From Halictus rubicundus (Eukaryota > Arthropoda > Insecta > Hymenoptera > Halictidae): DNA of 64,000 nt. The first letter of the stretch is position 1, and every line of letters begins with the position of its first letter. Made by a program: the position numbers and the translations under genes. Below the pieces are notes generated by a model. That model had not been told where the DNA came from and searched no databases. It was given only the letters and a program-made list of their open reading frames with translations. This document shows, piece by piece, positions 21,276 through 31,799 of the stretch. Where the stretch lies: NCBI RefSeq assembly GCF_050948215.1, contig NC_135151.1, forward strand, positions 21,512,720 through 21,576,719, given 5' to 3'.

Positions 21276-21658
21276 AAAATATAGGTTTCCATTTGAAAAA
21301 ACAAAGTTGACCTTCAAATGACCTTGAGAACGCCACCCAAACACTAAACTGATATTTCGAGATATTTGGCTGGAATGTTTTCAAATGAACACCCAGTAGA
21401 GTGAGCACTGTATATTAAGACAGGGTCCCAAAAATGTCAAGATGCGCATGATTTTACATTTATGCTATCTCTAGAAGTGAATATTCTAACTCTATTACAT
21501 TGAGTTTAACAAAGTATTTAGTTTACTAGTTTCTTAAGTTCAAATTAATGCAAAATCGTGTATCCCTCGAATTTCTTGTGATCCTGTTTGAACGAACTGA
21601 TAAATAATGATTTTCCAAGGATGTGCTTCCACTGGTAGAATTTTGCTCCTCACTATAT

Positions 21659-21836
21659 TTAACCCTTAGCACTCGAATGGCGACTGCAAGGCGTCACTAA
21701 AAATTCCTGTATCATTATTCAAAATATTTCACTTTCGTGTGTATAGCATGAAAAAATAAATATAGAAGGGAAATATTCGAGGTCGGGAGAAATGTTTCGT
21801 TTCGGAGTTAAAATGGCTTCGAGTGGAAAGGGTTAA
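21659..21836. mobile_element. piggyBac-like MITE, TTAACCCTTAGCACTCG ends
   Basis: Left TTAACCCTTAGCACTCGAAT and right CGAGTGGAAAGGGTTAA with TTAA at both ends, 178 bp. The ends match 47772-48020 but the interior does not, so it is a related subfamily. Confidence 0.8.
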
Positions 21837-23259
21837 TTCTGTGTCACGTTCTCAAGTTCAACGTGCCATTTCGTTCTCGCGAAGAATCCTCCGCGAAAGT
21901 GAGGAGATAAATTTTCACGAGTATCACGCACACCTCTTCTCTTTCACAGGCATATCGAGACGACGCAGTACGCTCGATTACTTTGACTTACCTCGCATTC
22001 GATTGACTATTGATCATAGTCTGTTCTCGTTGTCTCTCGAAGAGGAACGTAACGGCCTGGAAGAAAGAGCAACCGTGACAGTCCTCGGTTCGTCCCGAGT
22101 AGCTTTGTTCATCAAAATGCGCGTAAGACGCGTCGCGTGGTTTGGAAAAGTTCTTTTTCCTTTCTTCCAGCAAACGTTGCGTAACAATCGTTTCGGTTTA
22201 TTCGCCGACAATGCGTCAAACTTTACCTAGTTCGTTCCGGGGTTGAGTGAGCTCGCCGTGCTGTATTTACTTGGCTGTTCTCCGCGGCAGAAACTTGGAA
22301 ATTTATTCCCAGGGAAATTCGCCCGCGTTTTGAATTTTTAGTAGGCTGGCCAACTTCTTTCTTCGCGGCGACCCGTTACGCTTAAACACCTAGAAGCAAA
22401 CGATTCTCTCAAGCACGACAGAGAGTTCACGGACGGAGTTGGAACGGTAATCATCTGTGCCGTCAAATTAACTACGCCTAATTGCGATGCACATACTCAT
22501 CAAATTTCTCGGTGATCACGCAAGAATTTTTACGTTGGTCCAAGATTGATTTTACATCACTTGTGTCATTTCCACATTTTTCTATATTCTTATATCTCTA
22601 CCATTTTAAATGATTGCAATTTATATTCGTGCACAATTGCTAAAATTCTACAATAATTTAGTATATCGTTAAAAGTCCTGCCAGGTTTACAAAGTCTTCA
22701 AGGATCCTAGATATCCTTGCAGGATTAGGTATTCCCGAAAGGACCTAGGAAAACACAGAAGTTCTCGGATACTTCTCAAAGGACTCGAGAAGCCCTCGAA
22801 AGGATCTCCTTTAAGGGAGTCCAGAAGAGTTCGGAGAAATTCCTTCAGAGGAATTCAGATGTATATTGAAGAGACTCTTTCCCATGGCGACCCAGAGGTC
22901 TTAGATAGTGTCCGCCTCTGGGGAACTCAAAGAGGGGTCCGTCCCATGTGAATCCGGAGGTCCTCGGAGAGATTTCCACAAGATATTACCAAAGTTGCAG
23001 GAATTGGCTGAAGTAGCCGAAGGAAGGGAGCAAATATGGCCAGAGGGTAGGCTAGTGGCCGACGTGGTCAGATCATCTCGTCGTGCTCGAGGTTACCCCG
23101 AACTCGTTCCAGTCCCAAGGGTCCTCTATCCTGGAGGCTCAAGGGACACAATTTTCGGGAATTCACAAGTTTCATTTTTCGAGAATTCAGCTCGAAGTGT
23201 CCAAGATTCTTTTGCGATTCCAGATACCGTGACACAAAATTTCTCCGGCCACAGTCTAA
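21837..23259. other. Intergenic, GC-moderate, no gene recognised
   Basis: Open frames at 21823-22230 and 22908-23309 plus show no recognisable domain. The stretch 22680-22960 is full of short self-complementary GGATCC/CCTAGG/AAGGA pieces and may be an old decayed repeat. Confidence 0.4.
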
Positions 23260-24962
23260 TCATTTTCCAACATTCCTACTATCTGACAAATTCTGGTGAA
23301 GTTCTCTAATAAGTTGTTAATAGTTTTACAATCTCCGTTTGGAAATAAGATTTTGGAAATGAAACAGTAATTTAGTCTAACAATTTTCCAATATTCCTAC
23401 TATCTGACAAATTCTGGCGAAGATCTCGAATTATAAATAAATCTCTAATAAGTTCCTAATAGTTTTACAATCTCCGTTTGGAAATAAGATTTTGGAAATG
23501 AAACAGTAATTTAGTCTAACAATTTTCCAATATTCCTACTATCTGACAAATTCTGGCGAAGATCTCGAATTATAAATAAATCTCTAATAAGTTCCTAATA
23601 GTTTTACAATCTCCGTTTGGAAATAAGATTTTGGAAATGAAACAGTAATTTAGTCTAACAATTTTCCAATATTCCTACTATCTGACAAATTCTGGCCAAG
23701 ATCTCTAATAAGTTCTTAATAGTTTTACAATCTCCGTTTGGAAGTAAGATTTTGGAAATGAAACAGTAATTTAGTCTAACAATTTTCCAATATTCCTACT
23801 ATCTGACAAATTCTGGTGAAGATCTCCAATAATAAATAAATCTAATAAGTTCCTAATAGTTTTACAATCTCCGTTTGGAAATAAGATTTTGGAAATGAAA
23901 CAGTAATTTAGTCTAACAATTTCCCAATATTCCTACTATCTGACAAATTCTGGCCAAGATCTCTAATAAGTTCTTAATAGTTTTACAATCTCCGTTTGGA
24001 AATAAGATTTTGGAAATGAAACAGTAATTTAGTCTAACAATTTTCCAATATTCCTACTATCTGACAAATTCTGGCCAAGATCTCCAATAATAAATAAATC
24101 TCTAATAAGTTCTTAACAGTTTTACAATCTCCGTTTGGAAGTAAGATTTTGGAAATGAAACAGTAATTTAGTCTAACAATTTCCCAATATTCCTACTATC
24201 TGACAAATTCTGGCCAAGATCTCTAATAAGTTCTTAATAGTTTTACAATCTCCGTTTGGAAATAAGATTTTGGAAATGAAACAGTAATGTAGTCTAACAA
24301 TTTTCCAATATTCCTACTATCTGACAAATTCTGGTGAAGATCTCCAATAATAAATAAATCTAATAAGTTCCTAATAGTTTTACAATCTCCGTTTGGAAAT
24401 AAGATTTTGGAAATGAAACAGTAATTTAGTCTAACAATTTTCCAATATTCCTACTATCTGACAAATTCTGGCCAAGATCTCTAATAAGTTCTTAATAGTT
24501 TTACAATCTCCGTTTGGAAATAAGATTTTGGAAATGAAACAGTAATTTAGTCTAACAATTTTCCAATATTCCTACTATCTGACAAATTCTGGCCAAGATC
24601 TCCAATAATAAATAAATCTCTAATAAGTTCCTAATAGTTTTACAATCTCCGTTAGGAAATAAGATTTTGGAAATGAAACAGTAATTTAGTCTAACAATTT
24701 TCCAATATTCCTACTATCTGACAAATTCTGGCCAAGATCTCCAATAATAAATAAATCTCTAATAAGTTCCTAATAGTTTTACAATCTCCGTTAGGAAATA
24801 AGATTTTGGAAATGAAACAGTAATTTAGTCTAACAATTTTCCAATATTCCTACTATCTGACAAATTCTGGTGAAGATCTCTAATAATAAATAAATCTCTA
24901 ATAAGTTCTTCATAGCTCTACAATCTCCGTTTGGAAGTAAGATTTTGAAACAGTAATTTAGT
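23260..24962. repeat. Satellite array of alternating 120- and 140-bp units
   Basis: Thirteen copies of a core (ctactatctgacaaattctgg, then a segment with tctccgtttggaaataagat) run head to tail. Units come in a short form of about 120 bp and a long form of about 140 bp that adds ccaataataaataaatct. Spacing along the array is about 120, 140, 140, 120, 138, 121, 140, 120, 139, 121, 139, 140. Units are more than 95% alike except at the edges. No coding capacity. Confidence 0.95.
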
Positions 24963-25869
24963 TCCAGTGCTGTACCGTATCCTCACAGAATGGAACAATA
25001 AATCATTCTGCGCGTCAGTTTTAAACTGAGCTAATCACGTGTGGTCCGTAAACGGCTCAATGAAGAAGTCGGACAACACCAGTACGGATAATCGCGGCTG
25101 TAAATAAATACTTTCCACTTGCCGATAGGCGACTGGGGGAAAGAGTGAAATTATTTTTCGAACGAATGAATTTATTTTCGCAGAGGCATCGACGTCATCG
25201 TTCCGTTTGAAGCCGAGCGAAAGTTTCGGAGCGTGCCGCAGCCGATCATGTGAAATTTGAACTTCATCGCCGGCGATTCCCTGACACTGAGCTGGCAACA
25301 TTGCAACGCGACAGCGGCTGTCGCCTAACCGGACCAACTTCGCCAACTTTCGTTTGAATCGCGTTAAACGAATCCCGGTAAACTGTGTGACGCTATCGGC
25401 GCGTCAGTCGAGCAAAACGTTCCGCCGCGGCGTGCGTTAGGCGTGGTAATGCAATCACTGTGTTACGCACACCGGCGACCGTTCACGGCGACGTGAATCA
25501 CACAAAAGCCACTTCCAGCACGCCTTTGCGAAAGGTAAACGCTTTCATGCGTCCGTCCTCACGACGAAATCTCGAGCGACGACTCTGTCTTTTGTGCGCT
25601 ACGCTCGTTTCCGCGCGTTACACTTAGACTGCACGCGAGGAATTATGAACTTTCGTCCCCCCCCCCCGTGGGAACGCCGGTTCACTGCAAGAATTAAATA
25701 GTGTTTAACGCGTAATTAGGGACGCTGTCGATTCACTACAATCTGACACGGAAAGCCTTATTACTTCGGGAACTTGAACAGCGTTCTTGACAAGATCCTC
25801 GCAGTCAAGGTTCCTCTTCTGCTAGGAGCCCCTCCATTATGTGTCCATTTCTTAACAAATTTTACGAAT
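24963..25869. other. GC-rich intergenic block, no gene recognised
   Basis: CpG-rich with a C10 run near 25659. The minus-strand frame 25035-25346 (103 codons) has no recognisable domain. Confidence 0.4.
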
Positions 25870-25885
25870 TACAGTGATTTCTCTG

Positions 25886-26176
25886 TGCATGGTGTCAAAA
25901 AATTATATGTCACGGCCACCACAGCGTGATTCTACACCTACGATTTGGTGGAAATTGACATAAAAAACTGCCCGCAAAATTGACCTTGATCTTGAAAATC
26001 AAGGTCAAAAAACAACAATTTTTTTGTTTCATCGTGTTCTACTGGTCATAACGATCAACTTTGTGAAAGAAACCAATGGGGTCGCGTCTCAACCGTTTTC
26101 TTAAAAAATGATGTTGCATTTCTTATAATTTTTCCAGCTATGGTGGCCGTGACATATAATTTTTTGACACCCTGTA
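25886..26176. mobile_element. Deleted copy of the 3204 Tc1-like MITE family
   Basis: The left arm (ggtgtcaaaaaattatatgt, then cctacgatttggtggaaatt) and the last about 30 bp of the right arm of the family are present; the middle is deleted. The terminal TACAGGG is mutated to TGCATGG on the left. It ends CACCCTGTA at 26176. Confidence 0.85.
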
Positions 26177-27123
26177 CAGGGTGTTTCACCTAACTGGAGC
26201 ATCTGTATAATCTCGCTTGATTTTTATGATGGAAGAAAATTTCACGGGGAAACATTAGTCGGTTCAGAGAAGCAAATATTATGATGGGCTAAGAAAGTTC
26301 AAGGTTATATTTTTTGAGATTTTAAGGTCATCGGTGTTTATTTAAATGGACTTATATATTTTTATTATCGTTATATGATGGTTGAGGTTAAGACGAATCC
26401 ACCGACCTGTAATATCATGACCTTCACGTGACCTTGAGTAGGAAAAATTCATAAAAGTAGGGCACTTGATGCAAATAGTCGATGACGTGATCCCCCTAGG
26501 GTTTCAAGAAATGTTCTTGAACCTTGACTAATGATTGTAAACACGCTTACAATATATTGTAAACACTGATACAAATTCTTCTCCTTTCGGTGACTCTAAT
26601 CAGTGCGTCTAAGAAATTCATTTATTCGTCTGTGAAAGATGACGGTACTTCTCTGAAACGATGGTGTACAGTGATGCAGAAAAGATAGAAATGATTTCAG
26701 TTTATGGGGAGGCTAAAAGTAACCCGATACAAGCATCTCAACTGTACGCAGAAAAATACACTGAGAGAAATCATCCTTCTCGACAAAGTTATGATCGCAT
26801 AGTTCAATTGTTTTGTAAAACAGGGAATATTAAATCACTGAACAGAAAACGATCAAAGCATGCTACTGGAGAAGATGCCGAAACTTTTGTATTGGCTACG
26901 GTCAATATTGATCCGGCTGTCGTATAGCGATAATAAAAATATATCGTTCCATTTAAAAAAACATCGATGACCTTGAAATCTCAAAAAATATAACCTTGAA
27001 CAATTTTTTTTTGCCTATTATAATATTTTCCTCTCTAAAGCAACTAATGTTTTCCTCTGACATTTTCTTCTCTCATGAAAAATAAGATATTTCAGATGCT
27101 CGAGTTAGGTGAAACACCCTGTA
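26175..27123 (+). mobile_element. Tc1-like element with a truncated HTH ORF, TACAGGGTGTTTCACCTAACT ends
   Basis: Starts TACAGGGTGTTTCACCTAAC and ends GTTAGGTGAAACACCCTGTA, 949 bp, TA at both ends. Inner arms contain TTGAGATTTTAAGGTCATCG and its complement, giving a long inverted repeat. The central part holds the ORF 26661-26927. No catalytic domain. Confidence 0.88.
26661..26927 (+). CDS. Transposon HTH-domain ORF (DUF4817-like), no catalytic domain
   Basis: Complete 88-residue frame starting MVYSDAEKIEMISVYGEA, with QASQLYAEKYTERNHPSRQS, YDRIVQLFCKTGNI and a basic NRKRSKH block. It aligns with 20997-21275 at the start (MVYS, acidic helix, YG) and in the NHPSR and TGNI positions. This is the N-terminal helix-turn-helix layout of DUF4817 transposon proteins. 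The frame stops just before the right inverted arm. Confidence 0.6.
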   Translation: MVYSDAEKIEMISVYGEAKSNPIQASQLYAEKYTERNHPSRQSYDRIVQLFCKTGNIKSLNRKRSKHATGEDAETFVLATVNIDPAVV

Positions 27124-27306
27124 TATGTCGCCAAGGCTTGGCTGATAAACGTCGCGGAATTATCCCCACTACCGCGGGGTACACTCCGTGAGGCGTCAAG
27201 AAGCTAGAGGTCTCGGACAAACATAACACAGGTCGGATATGTCTCCTACACGATGCATGTCATTGTCAAAACCCGCGTTGTTGACACATATCGAGAATTC
27301 ACTGTA

Positions 27307-27425
27307 TTTCTACCGGTAACCGGACACCATATTTATTTTCGCTTTATCATTTGCAAATGACGCAGACAATCCTACGCTTGAACGTACAAAGGCGCTATTT
27401 TAAGTAAAACCGTGTGCAAATTTAA
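27307..27425. other. Short intergenic stretch, nothing recognised
   Basis: Unique sequence between the host MITE and the 303-bp duplication. Confidence 0.4.
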
Positions 27426-28030
27426 TCCTGCAATGATATCCTGGAATCCTTCATGACCCCGACAAAATTTCTGTACACTAATTTTCGCTACTGTACTGCG
27501 CGACAATTGCAAATATGAAATGTCTTTAATTTCTTTTTTACCATTTCGGATTTTCAATCTTAAATTAGCCTTAATAAATTTTTACAGAATTTTAGAAACG
27601 CCCTAGTGAGTGATAGCTTCACCAAACATGGTGTCAGTGAAGGGTTAAGTATGTATCCAGTTTATTAAGTATTTCGTGTCGCATTATATTGATTCGATAA
27701 CAAAGGTGCAATTAAGTTGAAAAAATGATCCTGCAATGATATCCTGGAATCATTCATGACCCCGACAAAATTTCTGTACACTAATTTTCGCTACTGTATT
27801 GCGCGACAATTGCAAATATGAAATATCTTTAATTTCTTTTTCACTATTTCGAATTTTCAATCTTAAATTAGTCTTAATAAATTTTTACAGAATTTTAGAA
27901 ACGCCCTAGTGAGTGATAGCTTCACCAAACATGGTGTCAGTGAAGGGTTAAGTATGTATCCAGTTCATTAAGTATTTCGTGTCGCATTATATTGATTCGA
28001 TAACAAAGGTGCAATTAAGTTGAGAAAATG
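27426..28030. repeat. 303-bp tandem duplication, two copies
   Basis: The unit starting tcctgcaatgatatcctgga at 27426 repeats at 27729 with only scattered mismatches. It ends near 28030. Each copy contains agtgagtgatagcttcacca, a short hairpin, and GAAGGGTTAAG, reminiscent of TTAA MITE ends. Confidence 0.9.
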
Positions 28031-28189
28031 AGGGCGAGCGAGGATTGAAATTATTATTTCATAAAATTCCCTTCCGCGAGCAACGATATCCGGGGATTCT
28101 CTGAAATAAAATACGGTCGGAATATATTTGACTGTCCGTGCTGCGGAAAATTTTAACAAAATTGTCGACGTTCAACGGTCGACGCTCGC

Positions 28190-28227
<38 letters not shown>

Positions 28228-28250
28228 CTCTCTCGCTCGCAATAAACGCG
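28190..28250. repeat. (CT)n microsatellite
   Basis: Nearly pure CT/TC dinucleotides interrupted by a few CTCG steps. Confidence 0.95.
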
Positions 28251-29667
28251 ACACGAACTCAATGACCGACAATCAACCGATATGCATAATAGAATAGACG
28301 CGTTATTACCTTTCGAGTTGACGAATTAGTTGATGTCGTTTCCAAGCTTTTCGAATTGCCGCTTTGATTAACGAATCGGGGACAGCCGGCGCACAGATGA
28401 AACGCGGAATCTGGCGCAGCTTTTTCACTGGCGACAAACCGCGATTGAACGTGCAAAACAAAAAAAAAAAAAAAAGAAAAGAAAGAGAACGAAAAAACAA
28501 AAAAGTAATAAAATATCATACGGACGAACTAGAACGTATCTTTTATCTTCTATCTTCCGGACTCGCGAATTAAGAAAAATGGTTCAATAACTGTCTCGGA
28601 GGATGGTCTGACGCGACGATCGACGAATTCGGACGCAACTTGCACTGATCTGACGGGAAAAACACGGCCGACGTACCTTGTCCTGGAAGTGCAACGACAA
28701 ACAGTCGGTGTTGTCACGAAATTAGCGAGAAATTGCGAGAAACGGCGGGAATCTGGTAGTTGTGAACGGGGAAAACGCTTGTCCCCTCTACGCACGCATG
28801 ATACGCACGCATACGCGTCGATCGAGCGTGTGTTAAGACCGTATACAATATTAATAGGAACGGTTCGACGAAAACCGGGTGTTCACCCGATCGATATTCT
28901 AAAATAGATCTAATTCGTAGATGACGATTGTTTATTTATGCGGAATATTTCGAAATGCGTGACAGAAGCGGCAACGGCAACTGCGCGGCGTGCCCCCCCC
29001 GGTATTTGCATTTGTATTGCTTGATTACCAGGCAGTGTAATTTCTGGCCGCAGTTTTAGGAATAATGGAACCAAGAAATGACGCATACTCGCAACGGGGA
29101 ACTCGACGTTTTCGCGCGCACGCCGTTAAAGCAGTCGAACGTTCGTAGCCGCGATCGCGCTCGATTATAAAATTATCCAAAATTGGGGGGAGGGAGGGGG
29201 AGAATCCGCGTTGATCAGGAAACATGTAATCCGCCGCCTCGTCGAGTAGGCATCGTCGCTATATGTATTTATAAATGCCGATGAAGTCGGGCGGCATAAT
29301 TTTACGGGACTTTCGCGAGCGCGGGCACGCGGAGTTTATGGGATGATTTTCTGTAGCATAATCCGCGCGAGCCAGTTAAGTGGAGTATAAGCCGTTAATG
29401 AAGCCTGTATCGTCATCCACGCGGAACGCCTCGATGTGTTTGCCGAAACAGTTCGAAAATTTAGACCGAGCCCGCTAAAAGGCACTAATTGCAGGCACAG
29501 CCGATAATAGTTAGTACCCTGGGCCTAATTATCGTGCCGATGTGCAGCCGACGATCGATTCGACAAATCCTGATTTGCATCGGTACGCCGTTGTCCTTGC
29601 CACTTTTGATCGGCCCGTGTAAACGGCTAATGACGGTCTGTCTGTCAATTAAACGTCAACGACTCGA

Positions 29668-29705
29668 ACGCGCCGCGCCGCGCCGCGCCGCGCCGCGCCG
29701 CGCCG
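29668..29705. repeat. (CGCCG)n microsatellite
   Basis: Seven to eight tandem CGCCG pentamers, followed by a looser CGCGCCG cluster near 29830. It produces spurious long frames on both strands. Confidence 0.95.
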
Positions 29706-30225
29706 ATTGACGCCTGCGCTCCCAAGTGCCGCCGCTGCCTTTCCGTGATTGCTTTTCGTGAATAATCTACGAAAGCAAAGAGGATCGAACGCGATGCGAC
29801 CCGATCGAACGCGACGCCATGCTGCACGCCGCGCGCCGCGCCGATCCGCGCGGATTGGTGCACGCGCAAATTCGATTCCCAACAGACGCTCAACTTGACG
29901 AGAATAATTCCGCTAGATCAGTCGGTTTGACGGCAGCGTGGCGATGAATAGTAATGTCCGGATTAGATACGGTTCCGGATTAATAACCACGTTTTACCGC
30001 GACTCCCGACGATGGAACTGGCCCTTCGCCTGTCTGTGTCTTTCGTACGCACATGCATGAAGTTGACCGAAGCAAATCGAGCTGATCGTCCGATCCGATT
30101 CTGTGCTCATGGTCCTAGACGCAAACGGCGGTACGATTACACGTAGTCGACATTTTGTTTTGGAGTGTTTGCTTTTGTCTCATTCTCTTGTCCGCCATCG
30201 GTACTGTAATACTGCACGCATATTG

Positions 30226-30904
30226 TACAGGGTGTCAAAAAATTATATGTCACGGCCACCGTAGCGTGATTCTACACCTACGATTTGGTGGAAATTGGCA
30301 TAAAAAACTCCCCGCAAAATTGACCTTGACCTTGAAAATCAAGGTCAAAAAACAACAATTTTTTTTTTGTTTAATCGTGTTCTACTGGTCGTAACGATCA
30401 ACTTTGTGAAAGAAACCATGGGTCGCATCTGAACCGTTCTCTTAAAAAAAACGATGTTGCATTTCTTATCATTTTTGCAGCTTCTTTCTTTCGTTCTGTA
30501 GTTAGGGAAATAGGAGTATCGTGATTATGATAATTTCATACCCAACGAGATAGCTTACCGATGGTACCCGCTGTATGATAGTACGCTATTTACTTATACA
30601 CCTTTTACTGTATATTGGCGCTGGCTGTAAAAAATTTACAAATAAAGAAGCTGCAACAATTATAAGAAATGCAACATCATTTTTTAAGAGAACTATTGAG
30701 ACGCGACCCATGGTTTCTTTCACAAAGTGGATCCTTATGACCAGTAGAACACGATTGATAAAAAAAAATATTTTTGTTTCTTTGACCTTGATTTTCAAGG
30801 TCAAGGTCAATTTTGCGGGGAGTTTTTTATGTCAATTTCCACCAAATCGTAAGTGTAGAATCACGCTATGGTGACCGTGACACATAATTTTTTGACACCC
30901 TGTA
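30226..30904. mobile_element. Tc1/mariner-like foldback MITE, TACAGGGTGTCAAAAAA family
   Basis: Same ends and arms as 3204-3854: TACAGGGTGTCAAAAAATTA at the left and GACACCCTGTA at the right, TA at both ends, 679 bp. Both arms hold overlapping TCAAGGTCA motifs. The short frames at 30155-30394, 30575-30874 and 30586-30810 fall largely within it and are not genes. Confidence 0.9.
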
Positions 30905-30966
30905 CAGTGTACTACCAAAAATTGTTGCCTTGATCCTATTGTGACATTGTTAGAATGTGTTGTTAG

Positions 30967-31161
30967 TAGACTGCGGATTTTATGCATTTACGATAGAAAT
31001 TGGTAGGTGTAATTTTAAGTAGCAAAAATATTGGAAACATTTAAACATACTATTATATTATTTTCAATCTGCTGAACATAATAAGAAAGAAAATCTTTTT
31101 CACTTCAGTTCGTTGAAATTCAGGTAAGCAAATTTTATTTTGCATAAAGATCCGCAGTCTA
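30967..31161. mobile_element. MITE of the GACTGCGGAT family
   Basis: TAGACTGCGGATTTTATGCA at the left, GCATAAAGATCCGCAGTCTA at the right, TA targets, 195 bp. Close relative of 14966-15171. Confidence 0.88.
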
Positions 31162-31180
31162 ATTTTATTAGACTCAATCG

Positions 31181-31793
31181 TAAGGTGTGTCCCACGAGCT
31201 CTGCCCACTTGAATATCTTGGTTATTGCAAACAATACGTGAAAATGTTGCTTACAGAAGTTGTAGGGTTTAAGAAACTACATAATAAATGATATTCTTGC
31301 AAGTGGAGGCGTAGAGAAGACATAGAGGTCACCTTTGCTTTTTTTAACCCTTAAGTGCACAGGTAAACTAAATATTAGGAACAGGAATGCATACACGGGG
31401 TCCATTGAGGACCCCACTTACCTAATTCCTTGCTAACTTTGATTACATCAACAATTCATTTCTGTAAACACATTAAACATAACCTAAATATTGACGGAAG
31501 CAAATAGCTGAACTCTCAGTTCACAAATGGCTAAAAATGTCAACACAAAATCCAACACTGGGGTCCTTTGCGGACCCCACTCATGCATTTAAGGGTTAAA
31601 TGGAATGTCCAATTTTTATGCTCGATTTCGATAGATTAACGTATTCTGAGTATAAAAGTACCAAAGTGTGCTTGTCCTAAAACTTACCGTTGCTCAGATA
31701 TCTGACATTATTTGATATTTCATATTAAGTAACATTTTCTCGTATTGTTTGAAATAACCAAGATATTCGAGTGGACAGAGCTGGTGATTCGTA
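31181..31793. mobile_element. Foldback element holding a nested TTAA MITE
   Basis: The arm cttgaatatcttggttattg with caaacaatacgtgaaaatgt faces its complement at 31724-31780, including gaaataaccaagatattcg. The outer ends (TAAGGTGTGTCCCACG and a right end near 31793) are less well matched, so the boundaries are approximate. A TTAA MITE at 31344-31599 interrupts it. Confidence 0.6.
31344..31599. mobile_element. piggyBac-like MITE, TTAACCCTTAAGTGCA family
   Basis: Left TTAACCCTTAAGTGCACAGG and right CATGCATTTAAGGGTTAA, TTAA on both sides, 256 bp. Both arms hold GGGGTCC(N)GAGGACCCCAC-type hairpins, the right one with ggggtcctttgcggacccc. Confidence 0.85.
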
Positions 31794-31799
31794 CGTGTG

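Larger units (their letters stand above)
20336..21398 (+). mobile_element. Tc1-like element with a truncated HTH ORF
   Basis: Ends TACAGAGTGTTCATTTGG and the complement of TACTGGGTGTTCATTTG, with TA at 20336-20337 and 21397-21398. Inner arms form an inverted repeat around aaggtcatttgaaggtcaac. It carries an intact small ORF at 20997-21275 and a TTAA MITE at 20603-20790. It lacks any catalytic region, so it is non-autonomous. It sits in the right arm of the host MITE at 19341-21412. Confidence 0.85.
19341..21412. mobile_element. Host MITE (TCTCGATATATGTC arms) broken by nested insertions
   Basis: The left end (accgcgtttactcgatata) and the right end (cactgta at 21406-21412) match the ends of 56649-56823 and 25870-27306. 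The inner part reads tgtccgaaacacgggt ... ccgcggtagtggggatag ... ggcgacatata. Two elements interrupt it at TA steps in its two arms: a mariner relic at 19361-20169 and a Tc1-like element at 20336-21398, which itself holds a TTAA MITE. Removing them restores a contiguous host of about 200 bp. Confidence 0.75.
25870..27306. mobile_element. Second host MITE copy split by two adjoining insertions
   Basis: The left end TACAGTGATTTCTC at 25870 and the right end GAGAATTCACTGTA at 27293-27306 are the host ends; the remaining interior is 27124-27290. Between them lie a shortened Tc1-like MITE (25886-26176) and, sharing its last TA, a second Tc1-like element (26175-27123). Both entered the left arm. 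Confidence 0.75.
28031..30225. other. GC-rich intergenic block, no gene recognised
   Basis: Contains simple repeats (28190-28250, 29668-29705), A-rich and C-rich runs (28460, 28992) and overlapping frames on both strands, none with a domain. Confidence 0.4.

Noticed and set aside
23260..24962. CRISPR-like array
   Set aside because: Units are contiguous tandem copies without unique spacers, in a eukaryotic genome.
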